The translations under genes were made by a program, and so were the position numbers. This document shows positions 14,207-24,318 of a DNA stretch of 64,000 bases, in pieces (the stretch's first letter is position 1; the number at the start of each line of letters is the position of its first letter). This stretch comes from Enterobacter cloacae subsp. cloacae ATCC 13047 (lineage in GTDB: Bacteria; Pseudomonadota; Gammaproteobacteria; Enterobacterales; Enterobacteriaceae): the NCBI RefSeq assembly GCF_000025565.1, contig NC_014121.1, forward strand, positions 5,170,216-5,234,215, given 5' to 3'. A model generated the notes under the pieces. That model had not been told where the DNA came from. It worked only from the letters and a program-made list of their open reading frames with translations, and ran no database searches.

Positions 14207-15211
14207 GTGGCACAACGAGATTATGTACGTCGCGGCCAGCCGGCACCTTCGCGACGCAAAAAGAGTAGCGCAAAGAAAAAGCAACGTAACCTGCCTGCTG
14301 TCTCGCCAGCAATGGTCGCTATTGCTGCGGCGGTACTGGTGGCCTTCATCGGCGGCCTGTACTTTATCACGCACCATAAAAAAGAAGAGGCTGAGGCCCT
14401 TCAGGGCAACAAAGTGGTTGGAAATGGTCTGCCACCGAAGCCTGAAGAGCGCTGGCGCTATATTAAAGAGCTGGAAAGCCGTCAGCCTGGCGTGCGTGCG
14501 CCGACCGAGCCATCCGCCGGTGGCGAGGTGAAAAATGCCGATCAGCTAACGGACGAACAGCGTCAGTTGCTGGCACAGATGCAGGCCGATATGCGCCAGC
14601 AGCCTACGCAGCTGAATGAAGTGCCGTGGAATGAACAAACGCCGGCTCAGCGTCAGCAAACGCTGCAACTGCAGCGCCAGCGTCAGGCACAGATTCAGCA
14701 GCAGCAACAACAACAGCAGCAGTGGACGCAAAACCAGCCGGTACAGCAGCCTAAAGCGCAGCCGCGCGTGACGGAACAGCCGTACCAGCAGCCGCAAACG
14801 CGAACGGCGCAGTCTCAGCCTGCTCAGCAGCCGAAGGCCCAGACGCAGAAGCAAACGGCTCAACCGTATCAGGATCTGCTGCAGACGCCTGCGCATACCA
14901 CCGCGCAGCAGCCGAAAACACAGCAGGCCGCACCGGTCACCAAAGAGACCGAGGCACCGAAGCAGACGGCTGAGAAGAAAGACGAACGTCGCTGGATGGT
15001 GCAGTGCGGTTCGTTCAAAGGTGCCGAGCAGGCCGAAACGGTCCGCGCTCAGCTGGCATTTGAAGGATTTGACTCGCGCATTACCACCAATAACGGCTGG
15101 AATCGCGTGGTGATTGGCCCGGTCAAAGGCAAAGAAAATGCCGATGGCACCATTTCTCGTTTGAAAGTCGCCGGTCACACAAACTGCATCCGACTTGCTT
15201 CCGGGGGTTGA
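14207..15211 (+). CDS. ftsN: cell division protein FtsN (GTG start)
   Basis: An essential late divisome protein that triggers septal peptidoglycan synthesis. The GTG at 14207 gives the conserved start 'MAQRDYVRR'. A basic cytoplasmic tail (1-31) leads to one membrane segment (about 34-54, 'MVAIAAAVLVAFIGGLYFI'). A long Q/P-rich periplasmic linker and a C-terminal SPOR domain (about 258-334, 'RRWMVQCGSFKGAEQAE') follow. At 334 residues it is longer than E. coli FtsN (319); the extra length is in the glutamine-rich linker, including nine Q in a row. The stop overlaps the hslVU promoter. Confidence 0.96.
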   Translation: MAQRDYVRRGQPAPSRRKKSSAKKKQRNLPAVSPAMVAIAAAVLVAFIGGLYFITHHKKEEAEALQGNKVVGNGLPPKPEERWRYIKELESRQPGVRAPTEPSAGGEVKNADQLTDEQRQLLAQMQADMRQQPTQLNEVPWNEQTPAQRQQTLQLQRQRQAQIQQQQQQQQQWTQNQPVQQPKAQPRVTEQPYQQPQTRTAQSQPAQQPKAQTQKQTAQPYQDLLQTPAHTTAQQPKTQQAAPVTKETEAPKQTAEKKDERRWMVQCGSFKGAEQAETVRAQLAFEGFDSRITTNNGWNRVVIGPVKGKENADGTISRLKVAGHTNCIRLASGG

Positions 15212-15233
15212 AACCCCCAAATTCCCCCCCATC
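15207..15233 (+). promoter_or_regulatory. sigma-32 heat-shock promoter of hslVU
   Basis: GTTGAAA (15207-15213) and CCCCAT (15227-15232) are separated by 13 bp and match the RpoH consensus CTTGAAA-N11-16-CCCCATNT. The -35 element overlaps the ftsN stop codon. hslVU is a known heat-shock operon. Confidence 0.85.
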
Positions 15234-15246
15234 TATCTTTCTATTC

Positions 15247-15270
15247 AGCCCTGAGCACAGGCTCAGGGCT
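15247..15270 (+). ncRNA. stem-loop in the hslVU 5' leader (also possible ftsN terminator)
   Basis: A perfect 10-bp stem AGCCCTGAGC/GCTCAGGGCT with a 4-nt loop lies downstream of the heat-shock promoter and 36 bp before hslV. It has no proper U-run. A stem-loop in this leader is known to stabilise hslVU mRNA in E. coli; the same role is inferred here. Confidence 0.65.
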
Positions 15271-15305
15271 TCTGTTTCCCGATTCTGTAACCAGGGGGTC
15301 TGCTC

Positions 15306-15836
15306 GTGACAACAATAGTAAGTGTACGCCGTAACGGCCACGTGGTAATCGCCGGTGATGGCCAGGCCACGCTGGGTAATACCGTAATGAAAGGCAACGT
15401 GAAAAAAGTCCGTCGTTTATACAACGACAAAGTGATCGCCGGTTTTGCAGGCGGCACGGCTGATGCTTTCACGCTGTTTGAACTGTTTGAACGTAAACTG
15501 GAAATGCACCAGGGTCATCTGGTGAAAGCCGCCGTGGAGCTGGCGAAAGACTGGCGAACCGACCGCATGCTGCGCAAACTCGAAGCGCTGCTGGCCGTGG
15601 CCGATGAAACCGCATCGCTGATCATCACCGGTAACGGTGACGTCATTCAGCCAGAAAACGACCTGATTGCCATCGGCTCTGGCGGCCCTTATGCCCAGGC
15701 TGCGGCTCGCGCACTGTTGGAGAATACCGACATGAATGCGCGTGATATCGCGGTGAAGGCGTTGGATATTGCGGGTGATATCTGCATCTATACCAACCAC
15801 AACCACACCATCGAAGAATTGACCTCTAAAGCGTAA
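15306..15836 (+). CDS. hslV: ATP-dependent protease peptidase subunit HslV (GTG start)
   Basis: An N-terminal threonine protease related to the proteasome beta subunit, 176 residues. Removal of the first residue exposes the nucleophile Thr2 ('[10 protein letters not shown]'). It forms a double hexameric core that degrades misfolded proteins when capped by HslU. The GTG start at 15306 follows a CAGGGGG site. It lies 9 bp upstream of hslU in one heat-shock operon. Confidence 0.98.
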   Translation: MTTIVSVRRNGHVVIAGDGQATLGNTVMKGNVKKVRRLYNDKVIAGFAGGTADAFTLFELFERKLEMHQGHLVKAAVELAKDWRTDRMLRKLEALLAVADETASLIITGNGDVIQPENDLIAIGSGGPYAQAAARALLENTDMNARDIAVKALDIAGDICIYTNHNHTIEELTSKA

Positions 15837-15845
15837 GGATCTCCC

Positions 15846-17177
15846 ATGTCTGAAATGACCCCACGCGAAATTGTCAGCGAACTGGACAAACATATTATCG
15901 GCCAGGATAACGCCAAGCGTTCCGTGGCTATTGCTCTGCGCAACCGCTGGCGCCGCATGCAGCTTGACGAAGAGCTGCGCCATGAAGTGACGCCAAAAAA
16001 CATTCTGATGATCGGCCCAACCGGTGTCGGTAAAACCGAAATCGCTCGCCGTCTGGCGAAACTGGCTAACGCGCCGTTCATCAAAGTTGAAGCCACTAAG
16101 TTCACCGAAGTGGGCTATGTAGGTAAAGAAGTTGACTCTATTATCCGCGATCTGACCGACTCGGCAATCAAGATGGTTCGCGTTCAGGCGATCGAGAAAA
16201 ACCGCTATCGCGCGGAAGAGATGGCTGAAGAACGTATTCTTGACGTGCTGATCCCGCCGGCGAAAAACAACTGGGGCCAGGCTGAACAGCAGGCTGAGCC
16301 GTCTGCGGCACGTCAGGCATTCCGCAAAAAGCTGCGCGAAGGCCAGCTGGATGACAAAGAGATTGAGATCGATCTCGCCGCCGCGCCAATGGGTGTGGAA
16401 ATCATGGCACCTCCTGGCATGGAAGAGATGACCAGCCAGCTGCAGTCCATGTTCCAGAACCTGGGCGGTCAGAAACAGAAAGCGCGTAAGCTGAAAATCA
16501 AAGATGCGATGAAGCTGCTGATTGAAGAAGAAGCAGCAAAGCTGGTGAACCCGGAAGAGCTGAAGCAGGATGCGATCGACGCGGTTGAGCAGCACGGTAT
16601 CGTGTTTATCGACGAAATCGATAAGATCTGTAAGCGCGGTAACGCGTCCGGCCCGGACGTCTCCCGTGAAGGCGTGCAGCGCGACCTGCTGCCGCTGGTT
16701 GAAGGCTGCACCGTCTCCACCAAGCACGGGATGGTCAAAACGGACCACATCCTGTTTATCGCATCCGGTGCGTTCCAGATTGCCAGCCCGTCTGACCTGA
16801 TCCCGGAACTGCAGGGTCGTCTGCCTATCCGCGTTGAGCTGCAGGCGCTGACCACTGAAGATTTCGAACGTATCCTGACCGAGCCAAACGCGTCTGTGAC
16901 CGTACAGTACAAAGCGCTGATGGCGACCGAAGGCGTGAACATTGAGTTCACCGAAGACGGTATCAAACGCATCGCCCAGGCGGCCTGGCAGGTCAACGAA
17001 ACCACCGAGAACATCGGTGCGCGTCGTCTGCACACGGTGCTGGAACGCCTGATGGAAGATATCTCTTATGATGCGAGCGACCTGAACGGTCAAACCATTA
17101 CCATTGACGCAGAATATGTGGGTAAACACCTGGATGCGTTAGTGGCAGATGAAGATCTGAGCCGTTTTATCCTATAA
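15846..17177 (+). CDS. hslU: HslU, ATPase subunit of the HslUV protease
   Basis: An AAA+ unfoldase of 443 residues (E. coli length) that unfolds substrates and feeds them to HslV. Walker A is '[12 protein letters not shown]' near residue 57 and Walker B is '[10 protein letters not shown]' near residue 252. The intermediate I-domain lies between them (about 110-243), and the C-terminus ends in 'EDLSRFIL', the tail that docks into HslV. It is the second gene of the operon and is followed by a strong terminator. Confidence 0.98.
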   Translation: MSEMTPREIVSELDKHIIGQDNAKRSVAIALRNRWRRMQLDEELRHEVTPKNILMIGPTGVGKTEIARRLAKLANAPFIKVEATKFTEVGYVGKEVDSIIRDLTDSAIKMVRVQAIEKNRYRAEEMAEERILDVLIPPAKNNWGQAEQQAEPSAARQAFRKKLREGQLDDKEIEIDLAAAPMGVEIMAPPGMEEMTSQLQSMFQNLGGQKQKARKLKIKDAMKLLIEEEAAKLVNPEELKQDAIDAVEQHGIVFIDEIDKICKRGNASGPDVSREGVQRDLLPLVEGCTVSTKHGMVKTDHILFIASGAFQIASPSDLIPELQGRLPIRVELQALTTEDFERILTEPNASVTVQYKALMATEGVNIEFTEDGIKRIAQAAWQVNETTENIGARRLHTVLERLMEDISYDASDLNGQTITIDAEYVGKHLDALVADEDLSRFIL

Positions 17178-17205
17178 TCGCGGTTACTGCATTCTCATCA
17201 CATTT

Positions 17206-17232
17206 AATGGGGGCTAATGCCCCCATTTTTTT
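17206..17232 (+). terminator. rho-independent terminator after hslU
   Basis: AATGGGGGC-TAAT-GCCCCCATT is followed by a run of T. It ends the hslVU transcript 30 bp past the stop and 13 bp before menA. Confidence 0.92.
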
Positions 17233-17244
17233 GGCTTAATAACT

Positions 17245-18165
17245 ATGACTGATATCAGCCGTACTCAGGCGTGGCTCGAAAGTCTGCGCCCTAAAACCCT
17301 TCCTCTGGCCTTTGCCGCGATTATCGTCGGTACCGTCCTTGCCTGGTGGCAGGGGTATTTCAATCCGCTGGTTGCCGTGCTGGCGCTGGTCACCGCCGGT
17401 TTGTTGCAGATCCTCTCTAATCTCGCCAACGACTACGGCGATGCGGTTAAAGGTAGCGATAAGCCTGACCGTATCGGCCCTCTGCGCGGGATGCAGAAAG
17501 GGGTGATTACGCAGGCACAGATGAAGCGCGCGTTGATTATCACCGTGGTACTGATTTGTTTATCCGGCCTGGCGCTGGTGACGGTCGCCTCGAAAACCAC
17601 CAGTGATTTCATTGGTTTTCTGGTGCTGGGCCTGCTCGCTATTATCGCCGCCATTACCTATACCGTCGGCACGCGCCCTTACGGTTATATCGGCCTGGGT
17701 GATATTTCCGTGCTGGTATTTTTTGGCTGGCTGAGCGTGATGGGCAGCTGGTACTTACAGGCGCATACGCTTATTCCTGCCCTGTTCCTGCCCGCCACCG
17801 CCTGCGGTCTGCTGGCAACGGCGGTACTTAATATCAACAACCTGCGCGATATCGACAGCGACCGTGAGAACGGCAAAAACACGCTGGCCGTGCGTCTGGG
17901 GCCGGTTAACGCGCGTCGCTATCATGCCTGCCTGCTGATGGGCGCCCTGCTCTGCCTCGCACTGTTCAACCTGATCTCGCTGCATAGTCTCTGGGGCTGG
18001 CTGTTTGTGCTCGCCGCGCCGCTGCTGATTAAACAGGCCCGCTTTGTGATGCGTGAGCTCAGCCCGGCAGCCATGCCACCGATGCTTGAGCGCACGGTAA
18101 AAGGCGCATTGCTCACTAACCTGTTGTTCGTGATAGGGATTGTCCTGAGCCAGACGCTGAGTTAA
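17245..18165 (+). CDS. menA: 1,4-dihydroxy-2-naphthoate octaprenyltransferase
   Basis: An integral membrane UbiA-family prenyltransferase of 306 residues. It attaches the octaprenyl chain to DHNA to form demethylmenaquinone in the menaquinone pathway. The Asp-rich motif 'NLANDYGDAVKGSD' near residue 60 binds the prenyl diphosphate with magnesium; the second motif is 'NINNLRDIDSDRENGK' near residue 195. About eight or nine membrane segments are visible. Confidence 0.97.
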   Translation: MTDISRTQAWLESLRPKTLPLAFAAIIVGTVLAWWQGYFNPLVAVLALVTAGLLQILSNLANDYGDAVKGSDKPDRIGPLRGMQKGVITQAQMKRALIITVVLICLSGLALVTVASKTTSDFIGFLVLGLLAIIAAITYTVGTRPYGYIGLGDISVLVFFGWLSVMGSWYLQAHTLIPALFLPATACGLLATAVLNINNLRDIDSDRENGKNTLAVRLGPVNARRYHACLLMGALLCLALFNLISLHSLWGWLFVLAAPLLIKQARFVMRELSPAAMPPMLERTVKGALLTNLLFVIGIVLSQTLS

Positions 18166-18195
18166 CTGACAAATATCAATTAACAATTGATGATT

Positions 18196-18225
18196 TTGCC
18201 AACAACGCATTTCGCACGATATAAT
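18196..18225 (+). promoter_or_regulatory. promoter of rraA
   Basis: TTGCCA (18196-18201), an 18-bp spacer and a perfect TATAAT (18220-18225) lie 33 bp before the rraA start, in the 92-bp gap after menA. Confidence 0.75.
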
Positions 18226-18257
18226 GAACACATTCGCAGCAACAGAGCGTTAAACCT

Positions 18258-18743
18258 ATGAAATACGATACCTCCGAGCTTTGTGACATCTACCAGGAAG
18301 ATGTCAACGTCGTTGAACCGCTGTTCTCCAACTTTGGTGGACGGTCTTCGTTTGGCGGACAAATCATCACGGTGAAATGTTTCGAGGATAACGGGTTGCT
18401 GTACGATCTGCTCGAACAGAACGGTCGTGGTCGCGTGCTGCTGGTTGATGGCGGCGGCTCCGTACGTCGTGCATTGATTGACGCGGAACTGGCCGGAATT
18501 GCCGTGCAAAACGAATGGGAAGGCATTGTGGTCTACGGTTCAGTCCGCCAGGTGGACGATCTCGAAGACCTCGATATCGGCATTCAGGCGATTGCCGCCA
18601 TTCCGGTAGGCGCCGCGGGTGAAGGCATTGGCGAAAGCGATATTCGCGTCAATTTCGGCGGCGTGACCTTCTTCTCCGGCGACCATCTCTATGCCGATAA
18701 CACCGGCATTATCCTCTCCGAAGATCCGCTGGATATTGAGTAG
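18258..18743 (+). CDS. rraA: ribonuclease E activity regulator RraA
   Basis: A 161-residue ring-shaped trimer that binds RNase E and its degradosome partners and inhibits RNA decay. Nearly the whole sequence matches E. coli RraA ('[21 protein letters not shown]' start, '[15 protein letters not shown]' near residue 55). It is a single gene with its own promoter and terminator. Confidence 0.97.
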   Translation: MKYDTSELCDIYQEDVNVVEPLFSNFGGRSSFGGQIITVKCFEDNGLLYDLLEQNGRGRVLLVDGGGSVRRALIDAELAGIAVQNEWEGIVVYGSVRQVDDLEDLDIGIQAIAAIPVGAAGEGIGESDIRVNFGGVTFFSGDHLYADNTGIILSEDPLDIE

Positions 18744-18765
18744 TAAACAGTAAGCGAGCGCCATA

Positions 18766-18796
18766 AAAAAAACCGCCAACAGCAATGTGGCGGTTT
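18766..18796 (+). terminator. rho-independent terminator after rraA
   Basis: A stem ACCGCCA / TGGCGGT is flanked by A-rich and T-rich runs. The T-run at 18794-18801 marks the end of the rraA transcript. Confidence 0.88.
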
Positions 18797-18877
18797 TTTT
18801 GTCCCTCGGGATTCGCGGTCCGTTGGGAAGGCTTGCAGGCTAATACCAAGGATCTTCATCATACTCTCGTCCAAACC

Positions 18878-18907
18878 TTGGGCAACCCCTCAGAAGCTTT
18901 ATAAAAT
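18878..18907 (+). promoter_or_regulatory. possible sigma-70 promoter of a short transcription unit
   Basis: TTGGGC (18878-18883), an 18-bp spacer and TAAAAT (18902-18907) would start transcription near 18914. TATAAA two bases earlier is an alternative -10. The -35 is weak. The unit it would serve has a leader of about 190 nt, a 35-codon frame and a terminator at 19217. Confidence 0.4.
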
Positions 18908-19104
18908 CCTAATTCTTTATGAATACCTTAACACCACGGTTGCTGCTTATTATGATGCAGCGTCCCTTTCCGCCATCTCGCAAATGGGCATCGGTCCAGG
19001 GAAAGGTGTATTCACAACCGTAAAACAGGCTAATACCAGGGCTTGTGTCCACCGACTTATCACCGGTGGTGAACGGTGGAGCGGTTAGCTGCAGGGACCG
19101 CATA

Positions 19105-19212
19105 ATGAAACGCTATTTATGTATCGCGTTCATTGTCGCCAGCGTACTCGTTGTGAAGAGTGATGAACCCAATGTGTTCTTTGCTTTTGCTACGACAGCG
19201 CAGGACAAGTAG
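19105..19212 (+). CDS. putative 35-residue hydrophobic peptide, family not recognised
   Basis: The frame MKRYLCIAFIVASVLVVK... has a positively charged start, a hydrophobic stretch of about 13 residues (5-17) and a polar tail ending in TAG at 19210-19212. AGGG (19093-19096) lies 8 bp before the ATG. A promoter-like pair lies about 200 bp upstream, and a clear terminator follows at 19217. The long leader can fold: CCTTTCC near 18964 pairs with GGAAAGG near 18999, and CCACCG/CGGTGG bracket a CACCGGTGGTG core near 19060. The shape resembles mRNAs for small membrane proteins or type I toxins. E. coli has no annotated gene here. The coding call is uncertain and the function unknown. Confidence 0.4.
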   Translation: MKRYLCIAFIVASVLVVKSDEPNVFFAFATTAQDK

Positions 19213-19216
19213 TGTT

Positions 19217-19241
19217 AAGGCCGCCTTGGGCGGCCTTTTTT
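19217..19241 (+). terminator. rho-independent terminator of the small unit
   Basis: AAGGCCGCC-TTG-GGCGGCCTT is followed by a T-run, 5 bp after the stop of the 35-codon frame. It supports a real transcript ending here. Confidence 0.88.
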
Positions 19242-19269
19242 ATGGTTATTACCCATTCGCGATAACCAT

Positions 19270-19303
19270 AAAAAAGCCGGGTGGCGGCTTCGCCTTACCC
19301 GGC
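19270..19303 (-). terminator. REP-type palindrome acting as zapB terminator
   Basis: GCCGGGTGGCG...CGCCTTACCCGGC (19276-19303) is a classic enterobacterial REP hairpin. Read on the minus strand it is followed by U6, which makes it a likely terminator for zapB, whose stop is 25 bp away. Next to it lies a second inverted repeat, TATGGTTAT/ATAACCATA (19241-19270). Confidence 0.75.
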
Positions 19304-19327
19304 CTACTCAGTTCAATCCCAGGGGAA

Positions 19328-19600
<273 letters not shown>

Positions 19601-19757
19601 TTAACGTAAACGCGCACAACATCTATGCCGATTGTATGAAGCCCCGTCGCCCCTGTCCAGCGACACACCGCGCAGATCGCGGTTTGCAACACTTTTCGGC
19701 CTCGTCCTGGTGCGTTCGCGGCAATTACCCCTAAGTTGTTAACTCATTAGTTAATGA

Positions 19758-19895
19758 AATGATTCAGCTCACACTCTCGCGCTGATGCAAAAATGCGCTT
19801 TATGGCGCGCAAACGCTCATTTTATTGACACAGACCACACATTTTGATTTCGATATTTCTCGTTTTTGCTCGTTAACGATAAATTAACACTATGT
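19758..19895 (+). promoter_or_regulatory. glpFK control region (CRP- and GlpR-like sites)
   Basis: The 398-bp gap 19568-19965 between zapB and glpF holds no gene. It contains a CRP-like AATGA-TTCAGC-TCACA (19758-19773) and a TTGACA -35 (19825-19830) with no good -10 at standard spacing. A run of TCG/CGA half-sites in A/T-rich DNA (TTTCGAT, CTCGTTTT, CTCGTTAACGAT at 19849-19880) resembles GlpR operators. Control by CRP and GlpR is known for E. coli glpFK; the site limits are approximate. Confidence 0.5.
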
Positions 19896-19965
19896 CTACA
19901 GGACATGATGGCTGTCACGGGCGGCCATGCTAACAATAAACATCAATCTCTTCAGGATTCCGATT

Positions 19966-20811
19966 ATGAGTCAGACATCAACCTTAAAAGGCCAGTGCAT
20001 TGCCGAGTTCCTTGGTACCGGGTTGTTGATATTCTTCGGAGTGGGCTGTGTTGCTGCACTGAAAGTGGCGGGTGCCAGTTTTGGTCAGTGGGAAATCAGT
20101 ATTATCTGGGGTCTGGGTGTGGCAATGGCCATCTACCTGACTGCAGGGGTTTCTGGCGCACATCTTAACCCGGCGGTGACCATCGCACTGTGGCTGTTCG
20201 CGTGCTTCGACGGACGCAAAGTTGTTCCTTTCATTATTTCTCAATTTGCCGGCGCGTTTTGCGCAGCGGCGTTAGTTTACGGGCTTTATTACAATCTTTT
20301 CATCGACTTCGAACAGACGCATCATATGGTGCGCGGCAGCGTCGAAAGTCTGGATCTGGCAGGTATCTTCTCAACGTATCCAAACCCGCATATCAATTTT
20401 GTGCAGGCGTTCGCAGTTGAAATGGTGATTACCGCTATTCTGATGGGCGTTATCCTGGCGCTGACCGACGACGGAAACGGCATTCCGCGCGGTCCGCTGG
20501 CACCTCTGCTGATTGGCCTGCTGATTGCGGTGATCGGCGCATCCATGGGCCCGCTGACCGGCTTCGCGATGAACCCGGCGCGTGATATCGGACCAAAAGC
20601 GTTCGCCTTTATCGCTGGCTGGGGCGACGTGGCCTTCACCGGTGGCAAAGACATTCCTTACTTCCTGGTTCCGCTGTTTGCGCCGGTTGTCGGGGCTGCG
20701 CTGGGTGCGTTTAGCTATCGCAAATTAATTGGTCGCCACTTACCGTGCGACACCTGTGTGGACGAGGAGAAAGAGACGACTTCTACCGCACAACAAAAAG
20801 CTTCGCTGTAA
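19966..20811 (+). CDS. glpF: glycerol uptake facilitator GlpF
   Basis: An aquaglyceroporin of the inner membrane with 281 residues (E. coli length) that lets glycerol diffuse in. The two pore NPA motifs are present: 'SGAHLNPAVT' near residue 68 and 'GFAMNPARD' near residue 203. Six membrane segments and two half-helices fit the MIP family. The start at 19966 is chosen over an in-frame upstream ATG because it matches the family N-terminus and has an AGGA site. glpK follows 21 bp later. Confidence 0.98.
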   Translation: MSQTSTLKGQCIAEFLGTGLLIFFGVGCVAALKVAGASFGQWEISIIWGLGVAMAIYLTAGVSGAHLNPAVTIALWLFACFDGRKVVPFIISQFAGAFCAAALVYGLYYNLFIDFEQTHHMVRGSVESLDLAGIFSTYPNPHINFVQAFAVEMVITAILMGVILALTDDGNGIPRGPLAPLLIGLLIAVIGASMGPLTGFAMNPARDIGPKAFAFIAGWGDVAFTGGKDIPYFLVPLFAPVVGAALGAFSYRKLIGRHLPCDTCVDEEKETTSTAQQKASL

Positions 20812-22341
<1,530 letters not shown>

Positions 22342-22350
22342 TCATACATT

Positions 22351-22384
22351 CCCTCTCCCCCGGGGAGAGGGTCAGGGTGAGGGG
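22351..22384. repeat. intergenic palindromic repeat between glpK and glpX
   Basis: CCCTCTCCCC/GGGGAGAGGG is followed by TCAGGGTGAGGGG, the reverse orientation of the element seen at 6078. It separates glpFK from glpX and may process or stabilise the glpFKX mRNA. Confidence 0.8.
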
Positions 22385-22464
22385 CTCCGGCTGTACCGGT
22401 CCCCTCGCCTCGCCCCACTCTGTGATAAACTTCGTGCAATTCCTTTTGATTGCACGAGTACCTC

Positions 22465-23475
22465 ATGAAACGTGAACTTGCTATCGAGTTTTCCCGCGTT
22501 ACCGAAGCCGCTGCTTTGGCAGGCTATAAATGGCTTGGCCGTGGCGACAAAAATACCGCCGACGGTGCGGCTGTCCATGCCATGCGCATTGTCCTCAATC
22601 AGGTCAATATTGACGGCACTATTGTGATCGGCGAAGGCGAGATCGACGAAGCGCCAATGCTCTACATCGGTGAAAAAGTGGGTACCGGCAAAGGCGATGC
22701 CGTGGATATCGCCGTCGACCCGATCGAAGGCACACGCATGACGGCGATGGGTCAGGCCAACGCGCTGGCCGTGCTGGCCGTGGGTGATAAAGGCTGCTTT
22801 CTCAACGCACCGGATATGTACATGGAAAAGCTGATTGTCGGTCCAGGCGCGAAAGGCGCCATCGACCTCAGCCTGCCGCTGGAAGAGAACCTGCGTAATG
22901 TCGCCAGCGCGCTGAACAAGCCGCTGAGCGAACTCACCGTCACCATTCTGGCGAAACCACGTCACGACGCTACCATCGCGCAGATGCAAAAGCTGGGCGT
23001 ACGCGTGTTTGCCATCCCGGATGGCGACGTGGCGGCCTCCATTCTGACCTGCATGCCAGACAGTGAAGTGGATGTCCTGTACGGTATTGGCGGCGCGCCG
23101 GAAGGCGTGGTCTCTGCTGCGGTGATTCGCGCGCTGGATGGCGACATGCAGGCCCGCCTGCTGCCCCGTCATGAGGTCAAAGGCGACAACGAAGAGAATC
23201 GCCGCATTGGCGAAGATGAGCTGGCGCGCTGTGAGGCAATGGGTATCGAAGCCAATAAAGTCCTCGCACTTCACGAAATGGCCCGCAGCGACAACGTTGT
23301 TTTCTCCGCGACCGGCATCACCAAAGGCGATCTGCTGGATGGCATCACCCGCAAAGGCAACATGGCGACCACGGAAACGCTGCTGATCCGCGGCAAATCG
23401 CGCACCATTCGTCGCATTCAGTCAATTCACTATCTCGACCGTAAAGACCCGGACGTACAGACGCACATTCTGTAA
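22465..23475 (+). CDS. glpX: class II fructose-1,6-bisphosphatase GlpX
   Basis: A manganese-dependent phosphatase of the lithium-sensitive family, 336 residues (E. coli length), that makes fructose-6-phosphate in gluconeogenesis. Metal and phosphate motifs 'GEGEIDEAPM' (about 57-66) and 'DPIEGTRM' (about 88-95) are present. The ATG at 22465 fits the family N-terminus 'MKRELAIEFSRVTE'; a TTG 15 bp upstream is in frame but unsupported. It is the third glycerol-regulon gene. Confidence 0.97.
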   Translation: MKRELAIEFSRVTEAAALAGYKWLGRGDKNTADGAAVHAMRIVLNQVNIDGTIVIGEGEIDEAPMLYIGEKVGTGKGDAVDIAVDPIEGTRMTAMGQANALAVLAVGDKGCFLNAPDMYMEKLIVGPGAKGAIDLSLPLEENLRNVASALNKPLSELTVTILAKPRHDATIAQMQKLGVRVFAIPDGDVAASILTCMPDSEVDVLYGIGGAPEGVVSAAVIRALDGDMQARLLPRHEVKGDNEENRRIGEDELARCEAMGIEANKVLALHEMARSDNVVFSATGITKGDLLDGITRKGNMATTETLLIRGKSRTIRRIQSIHYLDRKDPDVQTHIL

Positions 23476-23571
23476 AACCGTTTGATCGATAGAGCTTTCC
23501 GGCCCGAATGGGCTGGATATCTTCATCACAAATACGGAAGATAGATCCGAGAAACAGCACAGGAGAAGATC

Positions 23572-24318
23572 ATGGCGGACTGGGTAACAGGTAAAGTCAC
23601 TAAGATAAAATTCTGGACCGATGCGCTATTTAGTCTCACCGTGCACGCCCCCATCCATCCGTTTACGGCCGGACAGTTTGCCAAACTGGGGCTGGATATC
23701 GACGGCGAACGCGTGCAGCGCGCTTACTCGTACGTCAACGCGCCCGATAATCCGGATCTCGAGTTCTATCTGGTTACCGTCCCGGACGGCAAACTTAGCC
23801 CGCGCCTGGCGGCGCTTAAACCCGGTGATGATGTCCAGATTGTGAGTGACGCAGCAGGTTTCTTCGTGCTGGACGAAATTCCGGACTGCGAAACCCTGTG
23901 GATGCTGGCAACCGGCACGGCCATCGGCCCCTATCTCTCCATTCTGCAGTACGGCAAAGACCTGGAGCGGTTTAAAAACATCGTGCTGGTGCATGCCGCG
24001 CGTTACGCCGCAGACTTAAGCTATCTGCCGCAGATGCAGGAGCTGGAGCGGCAGTATGCCGGAAAGCTGAAAATCCAGACCGTGGTAAGCCGCGAAACGG
24101 CAGCAGGTTCGCTGACCGGCCGCGTGCCGGCATTAATTGAGAGTGGAGCCCTGGAAGAAGCCGTTGGCTTGCCGATGCGTGCCGAAACCAGCCACGTGAT
24201 GCTGTGTGGTAACCCGCAGATGGTACGGGACACTCAGCAGCTTCTGAAAGATACCCGGCAGATGACGAAACACCTTCGCCGCCGACCGGGTCATATGACC
24301 GCCGAACACTACTGGTGA
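23572..24318 (+). CDS. fpr: ferredoxin/flavodoxin-NADP+ reductase
   Basis: An FAD enzyme of 248 residues that passes electrons between NADPH and flavodoxin or ferredoxin. It supports biotin synthase, ribonucleotide reductase activation and stress defence. The FAD-binding 'RAYSYVNAPDN' near residue 50 and the NADP-binding 'LATGTAIGPYLSIL' near residue 113 are clear; the chain ends 'EHYW'. A ribosome site (AGGAGAAG) precedes it. SoxS control is known in E. coli, but I could not define a soxbox here. Confidence 0.97.
   Translation: MADWVTGKVTKIKFWTDALFSLTVHAPIHPFTAGQFAKLGLDIDGERVQRAYSYVNAPDNPDLEFYLVTVPDGKLSPRLAALKPGDDVQIVSDAAGFFVLDEIPDCETLWMLATGTAIGPYLSILQYGKDLERFKNIVLVHAARYAADLSYLPQMQELERQYAGKLKIQTVVSRETAAGSLTGRVPALIESGALEEAVGLPMRAETSHVMLCGNPQMVRDTQQLLKDTRQMTKHLRRRPGHMTAEHYW

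Noticed and set aside
15417..17129. 570-codon open frame antisense to hslV-hslU
   Set aside because: It is a mirror of strongly biased codons in two certain genes. The product shows no domain and has the odd His/Arg/Phe-rich composition of shadow frames.
18909..19103. 64-codon minus-strand frame opposite the leader of the small unit
   Set aside because: It has no ribosome site, domain or terminator of its own. An antisense RNA remains possible, but this frame does not support it.
19866..20168. 100-codon plus-strand frame overlapping the glpF start
   Set aside because: It runs out of frame through the glpF signal region and has no family features. glpF at 19966 is certain.
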